From: an uncultured Eubacteriales bacterium
GTDB taxonomy: Bacteria > Bacillota > Clostridia > Christensenellales > Aristaeellaceae
Reading direction: 5' to 3'
DNA: 64,000 nucleotides
Assembly: GCA_902801165.1 (NCBI GenBank)
Contig: CADCHI010000006.1
Coordinates: 1 to 64,000 of the forward strand
Made by a program: the position numbers and the translations under genes. The notes under the pieces were generated by a model that worked only from the letters and a program-made list of their open reading frames with translations, did no database searches and was not told the origin of the DNA. Below, piece after piece: positions 56,607 to 64,000 of the stretch; position 1 is the first letter of the stretch, and each line of letters opens with the position of its first letter.

Positions 56607-58205
56607 CTATTCCTCTTCGTAGTCGGGAATCCGGCTCTCAAACAGCACCGTATCCCCATCGTCGGAGATCTCCTGCAACACCTCCGAGGCGTCGTCCATG
56701 TCGTCGGCCATGTGCAGGTTTGAGCGGGAGAACCCGGACTGCACCATGCCCCGCACGATGCTCCGGGAGAAGCCCCGACGCCCCACCAGGATCACGGCGT
56801 CCGCGCAGTCCGCCATCACCGTGCCCAGGGCGTAGTTCACATCGGCGTCCCGGGAGCCCTGGTCCCGCAAGCCCGGCGTCACCACGATCCGCCGCCCCGG
56901 CATCTGGCTCAGCACCCGCAGGGCCTCGAAGGCGCTGTCCGAATCCTCGTTCAGCGTGTCGTCGATCACGTTCAGCTCCCCGGGGATCAGCTGCATCCGG
57001 TGCTCGATGGGCGACAGCTTCCGCACCCCCTCGGCGATCTCCTCCATCGTCAGCCCCATCTTGTGTGCCAGCGCCGCCGCCAGCAGTATGTTCTTGATGT
57101 TGTAGCTGCCCAGCAGCCGGGTGCGGCAGTGGACCCGCTCCCCGTCCGCGCACACCATGGCGAAGCCCGAGCCCTTCTCGCTGTAGGTGATCTTCTCCGC
57201 CCGCATGTAGGCGCCCTCGTCACCGTCCAGCCCGATGCGGCACTTGTCGTGCCGGCACATGGCGTACAGCCGGCTGATGTAGTCGTCCCCGGAGCCGAAC
57301 ACGGCCAGACCGCTCTTGGGAAGTCCCTGGATCAGCTCAAACTTCGTGCTGGCGATGTTCTCCAGCGAGCCGAAGGTGTCCATGTGCCGGGGGCCGATGC
57401 TGGTCAGTATGCCATACTTCGGGTGCACCAGGTCCACCAGCTCCTTGATGTCGCCCACGTGGGTCGCGCCCATCTCCGCGATGAACACCTGGTGCTCGTC
57501 CGTCAGCTGGTCGTTCACCACCCGGGAAATGCCCATGGCGGTGTTGAAGCTGGCCGGCGTGGCCAGCACCTTGTACTTCATGGACAGCAGGTCCCGCAGT
57601 ATGAACTTCACGTTCGTCTTGCCGTAGCTGCCGGTGATGCCGATGGTGATCAGGTCCTTGTGCTCCCGGATCTTCTTTCGGGCGCTCTTGAAGAAGCTGG
57701 CGTTCAGCCGCGTCTCATAGGGGTTGATGATCATCGCCGCCGCCTGCACCAGGAAGGGCATCGCGGCAAACAGGAAATGGGCCGGAATGTGCAGCAGCTT
57801 CAGCAGCGTCGCGCTCAGCAGGCACAGCGCGAACAGCACACCCAGCAGCCTGCGGATCCGCTGCGTCACCACGAAGGGCTTCTTGCTGGGCTTGCTGTAG
57901 TCCCGCCAGGCGATCCACGCCATCAGGCCGCAGAACAGCAGCAGCACCGTCCAGCCCGCCAGGGCGTTCCTCGCCGCCTCGCCCGACATGAACATCGACA
58001 GCAGCACCGGCAGGTACAGGCTGGACACGCCGCCCAAAAACGCCCACAGGACGTTCTCCTTCAGGATTCGGTCCCGGTTCCGCGACAGCCACAGCCGATA
58101 GGCCGGCAGCTGGTAGCGCTCCATCTGCAAAACATGAATGTAGTGCACCGACGCCGCGCAGCACGCCACCGTCAGGAGCACGACCTCCACAATCATAAAC
58201 AACAT
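56607..58205 (-). CDS. Mur ligase-family protein with N-terminal membrane domain (MurF-like)
   Basis: A 532-residue protein. Residues 1-165 contain about five hydrophobic helices. From ~185 a MurF-type ligase follows: ATP loop IGITGSYGKTNVK near 190, FIAEMGATHVGDI, GRHM-like GPRHMDTFGSLENIASTK, and the C-terminal domain with SPIEHRMQLIPGELNVIDDTLNEDSDS. Mur ligases join amino acids or dipeptides to UDP-MurNAc-peptides with ATP. The membrane anchor is uncommon and is seen in some Clostridia. It could act on peptidoglycan precursors near MraY. The frame ends 13 bases before rimI. Confidence 0.87.
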   Translation of the reverse strand: MLFMIVEVVLLTVACCAASVHYIHVLQMERYQLPAYRLWLSRNRDRILKENVLWAFLGGVSSLYLPVLLSMFMSGEAARNALAGWTVLLLFCGLMAWIAWRDYSKPSKKPFVVTQRIRRLLGVLFALCLLSATLLKLLHIPAHFLFAAMPFLVQAAAMIINPYETRLNASFFKSARKKIREHKDLITIGITGSYGKTNVKFILRDLLSMKYKVLATPASFNTAMGISRVVNDQLTDEHQVFIAEMGATHVGDIKELVDLVHPKYGILTSIGPRHMDTFGSLENIASTKFELIQGLPKSGLAVFGSGDDYISRLYAMCRHDKCRIGLDGDEGAYMRAEKITYSEKGSGFAMVCADGERVHCRTRLLGSYNIKNILLAAALAHKMGLTMEEIAEGVRKLSPIEHRMQLIPGELNVIDDTLNEDSDSAFEALRVLSQMPGRRIVVTPGLRDQGSRDADVNYALGTVMADCADAVILVGRRGFSRSIVRGMVQSGFSRSNLHMADDMDDASEVLQEISDDGDTVLFESRIPDYEEE

Positions 58206-58217
58206 ATCAAACCTTCT

Positions 58218-58706
58218 TTACTCCCGCACGAGCATCGGATCGTTCTCCGGGTTGCCCTCGGGCAGGTGCTCCAGCGCCATGATCAGCGCGTCCTCGCTGT
58301 TCTCATAGTAGCGCTTGCGGTATCCCACGTCGATGAACCCCAGCTTGTGATACAGGTTCTGCGCCGCCACGTTGGAGCGCCGCACCTCCAGCGTCATCCA
58401 GCTCATGCCGCTGTCCGCGGCCAGCTGGATCATCGCCCGGGTCACCTGCTCGCCGTAGCCCATGCCCTGCCGGTCCGGGCGCACGGCGATGTTGGTGATG
58501 TGCCCCTCGTCCAGCACGAACCACACCCCGGCATAGGCAATGGCCACGCCGTCCTCCCGAACCACCACGTACCGGGCGCAGGCGTTGTCCGTCACCTCGC
58601 GGTAAAAGGAATCCTTGGACCAGGGCGTCTTGAAGCAGGCCACCTCGATGGCGTGCACCGCATCCACGTCCTCCAGCGTCATCAATCCCAGCGTAATCTC
58701 ACTCAT
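58218..58706 (-). CDS. rimI: Ribosomal-protein-alanine N-acetyltransferase
   Basis: A 162-residue GNAT acetyltransferase: MTLEDVDAVHAIEVACFKTPWSKDSF at the start, HITNIAVRPDRQGMGYGEQV (acetyl-CoA pyrophosphate loop Q/RxxGxG/A) and LEVRRSNVAAQNLYHKLGFIDVGYRKRYY. RimI acetylates the N-terminal alanine of ribosomal protein S18 in model bacteria. Its location directly after tsaB is the usual one. The start at 58706 was chosen to match the family N terminus; the ribosome-binding site is weak. Confidence 0.9.
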   Translation of the reverse strand: MSEITLGLMTLEDVDAVHAIEVACFKTPWSKDSFYREVTDNACARYVVVREDGVAIAYAGVWFVLDEGHITNIAVRPDRQGMGYGEQVTRAMIQLAADSGMSWMTLEVRRSNVAAQNLYHKLGFIDVGYRKRYYENSEDALIMALEHLPEGNPENDPMLVRE

Positions 58707-58771
58707 CCGATCGTCCCATTCCGTTCTCGCGAATTCCGGTTTCGCGCGTCGATCGCGCCTCCCCGCGCGCG

Positions 58772-59491
58772 TCATTTCTCCGCCAGCGCGGCCTTTCTCT
58801 GCCGCTCCGCCTGGGGCGCGCGCAGGTAGATGGGCCTTAGCAGCCTGGCCTCCACCCAGCTCTCCGGCCGGGCCGCGGCCAGCAGGCAGGCGGCGTCCGC
58901 CCGAAGGTCCCGCAGGCTCGGCGGCGCGATCAGCGCCCGGTCCCCCAGCGCCCTTCGCACGGCCTCGCCGTGCACCGGCACACCGTCGCCCACGAAGATC
59001 AGCCGCCGATCCTCCGGCAGCCGCGCCAGGAACGCCTCCAGCGGCTGGGCGGCGTCCTCCAGCGCCCGCTCGGGCATGCCCCGGGACATGTCGAAGGCGG
59101 CGCAGTACACCTGCCCCCGCCGTGCGTCCAGAATCGGGCAGCACAGCCCGTCAAAGCCATAGGCGTTCATGGCCAGCGCCTCCAGGGCATGCACCGCCGC
59201 GCAGGGCTTTCCCGCGCCGTGGGCCAACCCCTTCGCCGCGCACACGCCGATGCGCACCCCAGTGAAGGACCCCGGGCCCGCCACCGCCGCGAACACGTCC
59301 ACGTCGGCGCACCGCAGGCCGACGGCGCTCAGCGCCTCGTCCACCGCGGGCATGATCGTCTCGGAGTGGGTCAGCCCGTGGTTCATCGCCACCAGGTGGA
59401 CGATCTTCCCATCCTTCAGCACCGCGCAGCCCGCCACGGGACCGGAGGTGTCGATGGCCAGCACCGTGGGCCGCATTACCTCATTCGCCAT
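58772..59491 (-). CDS. tsaB: tRNA threonylcarbamoyladenosine biosynthesis protein TsaB
   Basis: A 239-residue ASKHA-fold partner of TsaD, needed to make t6A37 on ANN-decoding tRNAs. VLAIDTSGPVAGCAVL near the start, HSETIMPAVDEAL, and AAVAGPGSFTGVRIGV are diagnostic. It overlaps tsaE by eleven bases. GGAGGG lies upstream of ATG 59491. Confidence 0.93.
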   Translation of the reverse strand: MANEVMRPTVLAIDTSGPVAGCAVLKDGKIVHLVAMNHGLTHSETIMPAVDEALSAVGLRCADVDVFAAVAGPGSFTGVRIGVCAAKGLAHGAGKPCAAVHALEALAMNAYGFDGLCCPILDARRGQVYCAAFDMSRGMPERALEDAAQPLEAFLARLPEDRRLIFVGDGVPVHGEAVRRALGDRALIAPPSLRDLRADAACLLAAARPESWVEARLLRPIYLRAPQAERQRKAALAEK

Positions 59492-59954
59492 CGTCAACCC
59501 TCCACTCGGCCAGCGTGGCGGGATCAAATCCCGCGACGCCGTCGTTTTCAAGCTCAATGCGCCGGTCATCCTCCCCGACGCCCCGGCTCAGCCGGGCATA
59601 CAGCGCCGGATGGGGGGATAAATCCGCCATCTGCGGCCACTCCACCACCGCCACGCCGTCACCGCCCACGAACTCGTCCAGCCCGGCGGCGTAGTATTCA
59701 TCCTCGTCCGACAGCCGGTACAGGTCGAAGTGATAGAGCTTTTTCCCCTCCGCCTCATAGGGCACCATCAGCGTAAAGGTCGGGCTGGGCATCGGGCCGG
59801 CTATGCCCATGCCCCGGGCGATTCCCCGGGCCAGCACGGACTTGCCCGCGCCCAGGTCGCCCTCCAGCAGCACCGTGTCTCCGGCCGCCAGCATCGGTGC
59901 CAGCCGCGCGGCAAACCTCATCGTCTCCGCTTCCGAGCGGGTTTCATACGTCAT
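59481..59954 (-). CDS. tsaE: tRNA threonylcarbamoyladenosine biosynthesis ATPase TsaE
   Basis: A 157-residue P-loop ATPase of the t6A complex: Walker A LEGDLGAGKSVLARG, then SPTFTLMVPYEAEGKKLYHFDLYRL and VAVVEWPQ. Overlaps tsaB, with rimI next. Typical length for the family. Confidence 0.95.
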   Translation of the reverse strand: MTYETRSEAETMRFAARLAPMLAAGDTVLLEGDLGAGKSVLARGIARGMGIAGPMPSPTFTLMVPYEAEGKKLYHFDLYRLSDEDEYYAAGLDEFVGGDGVAVVEWPQMADLSPHPALYARLSRGVGEDDRRIELENDGVAGFDPATLAEWRVDDGE

Positions 59955-60059
59955 CTTCTTGCCTCGTCACATCGTATTTCAGCGGCAGGGCCCGGAAAAC
60001 CGTTCGCGCAACCTGCGTTTCCGGCCTTCATGTCCCCGGAACCCGCCGCGTATCTCTCC

Positions 60060-61307
60060 TTACCGGATGCACACCACGCCCTCGGGCCTGATCGCCAGCA
60101 CGGTGGTGGCCTTCTCGCCGAACACGCCGTCCATGGCCTTGCGATAGGTCTCCAGCATGTCAAAGGGCACGAACGCCAGAATCGTCCCGGCGAACCCACC
60201 GCCGTGGATGCGCCACGCGCCTTTGCCCTCCAGCAGCCTGCGGCTCATCTCCAGCGCCAGGGGCATCTCCTGGTTGTCGCTGGTGGCCACGTGCAGGTTC
60301 TGCAGCAGCTTCCAGCTGCTCTCGCCGGAGGCGATCACGACCTTGAAGAAGCCCTCCAGGTCGTCCCTGCGCAGGGCGTCCACCGCCTGCTCCACCCGGC
60401 GGGTCTCGTCCACGTAGTGGAACGCCCGCAGGATCGCCCGGTCGCTGACCCTGTTCTTCAGCGCCGGCAGCGCCTCGAACAGCCGCTCCGGCGTCACGTT
60501 CTGCAGCAGCTCCTCGCCCAGCGCCGCCGCCACCTGCTTCATCTCGGCGGGAATGGCCGCGTAGTCCGCCGTCAGGTTGCCGTGCTCACCGCCCGCGCTC
60601 ACCACACACAGGGCATAGCCCTTCGCGCCAAAGTCGTAGTGCAGCGCCTCCACGGAGGCCGGGCTCACGGCGAAGTCCATCGTCACCAGGCCGCCCACGG
60701 CGCTGGCCGACTGATCCAGCAGGCCGCTGGGCTTGCCGAAGTACACGTTCTCCGCGTACTGGGAGATCCGCGCGTTCTCCTTGGCGTCCACGGTCCAGCC
60801 GTTGTACAGCGCGTCCAGCGCCGCCACCAGCATCACCTCGAAGGCCGCCGAGGAGGACAGACCGCTGCCCTTGAACACGGTGCTGGTCACGCTGGCGTCG
60901 AAGCCGCCCACCTTGTAGCCCAGCTGCCCGAGCCGCGCGGCCACGCCGCGGATCAGCGCGAAGGTGGTCTCCTTCTCGTCCTCCCGCACGCCGTCGTCGG
61001 CCAGGTCCACCTCGAAGGGCACGTCATAGCCCTCGGAGTACAGCACCACCCTGCCGTCGTCCCTGGGGGCGATGGCGGCCACGGTGTCCAGGTTCACAGA
61101 CGCCGCCAGCACCTTGCCGTTCTGGTGGTCGGTGTGGTTGCCAACCACCTCGGTGCGCCCCGGCGCGGAGACAAAGGCCACCGGCTCCCGGCCGAACTGG
61201 GCCCGGAAGCTGTTCGCCAGCTTTTCATAGCGCTCAAACTGGTCCTGGCCCGCGTACAGCGCGTCCATGCGCGCCTTGTTTGCATTCAGCAGCGTCCTGA
61301 CATCCAT
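60060..61307 (-). CDS. galK: Galactokinase
   Basis: A 415-residue GHMP kinase that phosphorylates galactose at C1, the first step of the Leloir pathway. FVSAPGRTEVVGNHTDHQNGKVL (substrate recognition), FKGSGLSSSAAFEVML (ATP loop) and GGGFAGTILAFV (motif 3) are all present. ATG 61307 has AAGGA upstream; the longer frame to 61409 lies over the promoter. No other gal genes are adjacent, so it is a stand-alone unit with a strong promoter. Confidence 0.93.
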   Translation of the reverse strand: MDVRTLLNANKARMDALYAGQDQFERYEKLANSFRAQFGREPVAFVSAPGRTEVVGNHTDHQNGKVLAASVNLDTVAAIAPRDDGRVVLYSEGYDVPFEVDLADDGVREDEKETTFALIRGVAARLGQLGYKVGGFDASVTSTVFKGSGLSSSAAFEVMLVAALDALYNGWTVDAKENARISQYAENVYFGKPSGLLDQSASAVGGLVTMDFAVSPASVEALHYDFGAKGYALCVVSAGGEHGNLTADYAAIPAEMKQVAAALGEELLQNVTPERLFEALPALKNRVSDRAILRAFHYVDETRRVEQAVDALRRDDLEGFFKVVIASGESSWKLLQNLHVATSDNQEMPLALEMSRRLLEGKGAWRIHGGGFAGTILAFVPFDMLETYRKAMDGVFGEKATTVLAIRPEGVVCIR

Positions 61308-61380
61308 ATTCCTTACCCCCTGTATAATCTGCACGAGCTCGCGGCGCGCCTTCGCGCCACTGCCTATTTTCCTATCATCT

Positions 61381-61409
61381 ATTGTAACCCATCCCCCTGC
61401 ATTCTGCAA
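61381..61409 (-). promoter_or_regulatory. Promoter of galK
   Basis: Minus strand TTGCAG (61404-61409) and TACAAT (61381-61386), 17-base spacer. Confidence 0.72.
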
Positions 61410-61411
61410 GT

Positions 61412-61457
61412 AAAAAATCGGCCCCAGAACGGGATCAAATCCCGCTCCGGAGCCGAT
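61412..61457 (-). terminator. Terminator after the repeat-protein gene
   Basis: A 19-base imperfect stem (61439-61457 with 61417-61435), CAA/TTG loop, followed on the minus strand by six T residues. Confidence 0.88.
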
Positions 61458-61473
61458 TCTCTATTCCATGCCG

Positions 61474-64000
61474 TCAGGCTTCGGTGGAATCTACTATCGC
61501 GTACGTCGGCGGCTTGCAGTAGGGGCAAGCCTTGTAGTCCCAATCCAGCACGTACTGCAGCGTCACCTTCGTGCCGCCGGAGAACCCGGCATCCTTGCAC
61601 TTGGCGGACTTGTGATAGTAGTTGTTGGCGCTGCCGATGTCGATGTACACGTTGCTGTCGCTGGCCGCCCCGTACTCCTCCTGGGAGACCGGCGCGTCCT
61701 CGGCACCGCCATTGTCATACTCGTTGCTGCCCGGCGAGAGCACCGTGCACAGCGGGCAGGCCTTCATGCCGTAGGCCCTGGCCTCGGCCAGCGTGCCGGC
61801 GGTTGCGCCAGATCCCGCGTGGGCCTTGCTGTAGTGGTAGTACTTGCCGCCCGGCGTCGCGTACACCTTCCGGCTGGCGGAGCTCAGGCAGATCGGGCAG
61901 GCCTTCTTGCCGTAGTTCAGCGCCGTCTCCAGGGCGATCTTGCTCGCGCCGGTCAGACCGGAGCAATCCTTCTTGGAGTGGTAGTACTTGCTTCCCAGCG
62001 TGGCGTACACCTTGATGCCGGAGGTGCCCACGGTGTAGGTGTCCTCGGCGTTCTGCGCCGCCTCCCGGGCCTGCTCCAGCTTGCGCACGCAGTTCGGGCA
62101 CGGATCCAGCCCGTAGGCCAGCGCCGACGCCAGCGTTCCCTGCTTCGCGCCGGAGCCCGCGTCGCTCTTGCTGTAGTGGTAATACTTGCCGCCCTTGGTG
62201 GCATACACCTTTCGGCTCGCCGCGCCGGCGCAGTCCGGGCAAGCCTTCTTGCCGTAGTTCAGCGCCGTCTCCAGCGTCACGCGGGAGGGACTGCCGGTCA
62301 TGTTGGGGCAGTTGCTCTTGGTGTGGTAGTATTTGCCCGTCACCGACGCGTACACCCGGATGCCGGACTTGCCGGACCGATAGGTGGTGCTGCCCTGCTG
62401 GGCCACCGCGCCCGCGGCCTGCACCGCCGCCTGATACTGCGCCGCGGCGGCCTGGGCCGCCTCCGCCCGGGCCTTGCTGCTCAGGCAGTAGGGGCAGGCG
62501 GTCTGGTTCAGCATCAGCGCCTCGGCCAGGGTGCGCTTCTTGCCGTTCTTCATGCCCGAAGGGGCGCAAACGCTGGCCACGTGGTAGTGGTCGCCGTTCT
62601 TGGTGGAGTACACCGTGCGCTTGGCCGCGCTGGCACAGGTCGGGCAGGGCTTCTTGCCGGCGTTGATGGCCGTCTTCAGCGTCACCCGGCTGGCGTCGGT
62701 CATGCCGCTGCACGAGCTCTTCAGGTGATAATAGGCACCGCTGCGGGTGGCGTACACGTAGGTGTTGCTCGCCGTCGCCTTGGAGGCCGCGGTGCTCTGG
62801 CGGGTGTTCGTCGTGGTCGTCTCATTCCCGCCGTTCTGCTGCGCCTGGGCCGCCGCCTGCCGCTGTTGCTGTTGCTGCTGGGCGGAGGCGGTCTGCGTGG
62901 CGTTGTTGTTGCTGCCCCAGCACTTCGGGCAGCGCTTGTAGCCCGCCGCCAGCGCGTCCGCCAGGGTGCCGCTCGCCGCGCCGGTCATGCCGGAGCAGGT
63001 GGCGTAGGAATGGTAGTACTTGCCGCCCTTGGTCGCGTACACCGTGGTGTTCGCCGCAGAGGCGCAGGTCGGGCAGGCCTTCTTGCCTGCCAGGATCATG
63101 GACTTCAGCGAGTACAGCTGGGCGTCCTTCATGCCGCTGCAATTGCTGCGGGTGTGGTAGTAGGTGCCGTTCTTCGTGGCGTACACCTTCACATCACCGG
63201 ACGCGGTGGTCAGCGACACGGTGTTGCCATCGCCGTCGCCGCCCGCGCTGGCGGCATCGCCGCCGCTGGAGCCCTTCATGCACACGTCGCACTTGGTCTT
63301 GCCCATGACCATGGCCTCGGCCCGCGTGATCTGCTTCGCCTTGGTCATGCCCTGGCAGTTCTTGTCAACGTGGTAGGACTTGCCGCCGCTGGTGCAGTAC
63401 ACCAGCTCGCCCGCCGCCGCGCAGCAGGTCGGGCAGGCCTTCTTGCCCGCCAGCAGGGCGTCCCTCAGCGCGCCCTTCGTGGCATTCTTCATGCCGCTGC
63501 AATCGCTCTTGACATGGAAGTAGGTGCCATCCTTCGTGGCGTACACCTCCACGCCGCTCTGGTCGCGGGTGTTGGAGTCGATGAACACCGTGCCCACGTC
63601 GTCGGTCTGATCCAGGCTCTCCTGGGTCTTCAGGATGCACACCGGGCAGGGCGACTTGCCCTGGCTCTCGGCTGCCTCCTTGGTGTAGACCAGCGGGTTG
63701 CGCATGTTGCTGCACCTGGAATCCGAGTGGTAGTACTTGCCGCCCACCGTGGCGTAGTAGGTCGTCGTCGTGCCGCCGCCGATGCAGTCCGGGCAGGGGC
63801 TCTGGTGACGGCTGTTCTCCGCGATCTCCCGGGTCACCCGGGTGGTGGTGACGCCCTCCCCGATGCTGGGGCAGGTGTCCGTGGCGTGGTAGTACAGGCC
63901 GGTGGCCGGGCTGTAGACGAACACCGCGGTCTCGGTGCCCGTGCCGCTGCCGGAGCCGCTCAGGGGCGTCGGAGAGGGCTGCACCTCGGTGCCGGCATCC
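61474..64000 (-). CDS. Protein with at least 13 Cys/His metal-finger-like repeats, N terminus beyond the window
   Basis: At least 841 residues; the frame is open through base 64000, so the N terminus and any signal peptide are outside. The visible part consists of 13 units of about 45-60 residues with the pattern VYATKGGKYYH...C(S/P)GM...TLxxALxxGxKACPxC. Each unit thus carries one His and three Cys (H-C-CxxC), like the small Cys/His domain found at the ends of some secreted nucleases and cell-wall proteins of Firmicutes. Two units (near 62150 and 61820) lack the first Cys, reading YSKSDAGSGA or YSKAHAGSGA. Linkers are Ser/Thr- and Gln-rich, which suggests an extracellular protein. Function unknown; zinc binding or surface adhesion is inference. 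Confidence 0.8.
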   Translation of the reverse strand, partial: DAGTEVQPSPTPLSGSGSGTGTETAVFVYSPATGLYYHATDTCPSIGEGVTTTRVTREIAENSRHQSPCPDCIGGGTTTTYYATVGGKYYHSDSRCSNMRNPLVYTKEAAESQGKSPCPVCILKTQESLDQTDDVGTVFIDSNTRDQSGVEVYATKDGTYFHVKSDCSGMKNATKGALRDALLAGKKACPTCCAAAGELVYCTSGGKSYHVDKNCQGMTKAKQITRAEAMVMGKTKCDVCMKGSSGGDAASAGGDGDGNTVSLTTASGDVKVYATKNGTYYHTRSNCSGMKDAQLYSLKSMILAGKKACPTCASAANTTVYATKGGKYYHSYATCSGMTGAASGTLADALAAGYKRCPKCWGSNNNATQTASAQQQQQQRQAAAQAQQNGGNETTTTNTRQSTAASKATASNTYVYATRSGAYYHLKSSCSGMTDASRVTLKTAINAGKKPCPTCASAAKRTVYSTKNGDHYHVASVCAPSGMKNGKKRTLAEALMLNQTACPYCLSSKARAEAAQAAAAQYQAAVQAAGAVAQQGSTTYRSGKSGIRVYASVTGKYYHTKSNCPNMTGSPSRVTLETALNYGKKACPDCAGAASRKVYATKGGKYYHYSKSDAGSGAKQGTLASALAYGLDPCPNCVRKLEQAREAAQNAEDTYTVGTSGIKVYATLGSKYYHSKKDCSGLTGASKIALETALNYGKKACPICLSSASRKVYATPGGKYYHYSKAHAGSGATAGTLAEARAYGMKACPLCTVLSPGSNEYDNGGAEDAPVSQEEYGAASDSNVYIDIGSANNYYHKSAKCKDAGFSGGTKVTLQYVLDWDYKACPYCKPPTYAIVDSTEA

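Overview
The window comes from a high-GC (roughly 65% G+C by eye), densely coded bacterial genome. I read it as an anaerobic Clostridia-type Firmicute, possibly a gut Christensenellales-like lineage. The reasons are strong AGGAGG ribosome-binding sites, TTGACA/TATAAT promoters, a Clostridia-style prophage (Gp15-type tail protein, r1t-like holin, S24 repressor) and a tsaE-tsaB-rimI block next to a membrane-anchored Mur ligase. The taxonomic call is inference. No rRNA, tRNA, CRISPR array or intact transposase gene was seen.

Layout. (a) 1-1908: 3' part of leuS. (b) 2.0-12.6 kb: a sugar locus. It has an AraC-type regulator behind a G-tract heptamer repeat, a zinc alcohol dehydrogenase, an aldo/keto reductase, a sedoheptulokinase-like FGGY kinase, and a complete ribose/xylose-class ABC importer (ATPase, two permeases, binding protein). 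(c) 12.7-13.2 kb: non-coding DNA full of palindromes. (d) 13.4-29.1 kb: an exopolysaccharide/capsule cluster with a metallophosphoesterase, two Wzz-like co-polymerases (the second fused to a degenerate GGDEF domain), a Wzy polymerase, a CDP-glycerol transferase, five glycosyltransferases (one frameshifted), a Wzx flippase and a separately promoted phosphoglycosyltransferase. (e) 29.3-35.8 kb: two small proteins, a trmB reading frame that runs without a stop into a class II aldolase, an NlpC/P60 protein, and a cobamide nucleotide-loop operon (cobT, cobU, cobS, a short CobU homologue, cobC-like phosphatase). (f) 36.4-56.3 kb: a prophage-like element with lysis, tail, head, packaging and regulatory genes but no integrase or replication genes. 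(g) 56.6-64 kb: a Mur ligase with a membrane domain, rimI, tsaB, tsaE, galK, and a secreted-type protein of at least 13 metal-finger-like repeats that runs off the window.

How the parts work together. The sugar locus looks like uptake plus redox conversion plus phosphorylation of an unidentified sugar or polyol. In the EPS cluster the phosphoglycosyltransferase should start a lipid-linked repeat unit, the glycosyltransferases extend it, Wzx exports it and Wzy polymerises it, with the co-polymerases setting chain length. The prophage appears to be run by a compact switch: an S24 repressor reads right, a late-activator-like gene reads left, repeated TTGTGGACA operators lie between them, and one leftward operon runs from terS to the holin. 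That operon is damaged by a small inverted-repeat element between the portal and the minor head gene. It also carries a low-GC cassette (an HNHPS-type domain plus an overlapping 71-residue gene) with its own promoter-like sequence and two terminators.

The candidates I consider most novel are the Wzz-GGDEF fusion, the HNHPS/71-residue cassette in the prophage, the integrase-less prophage with its two-gene switch, the G-tract heptamer array in front of the AraC regulator, and the multi-repeat Cys/His protein at the right edge.
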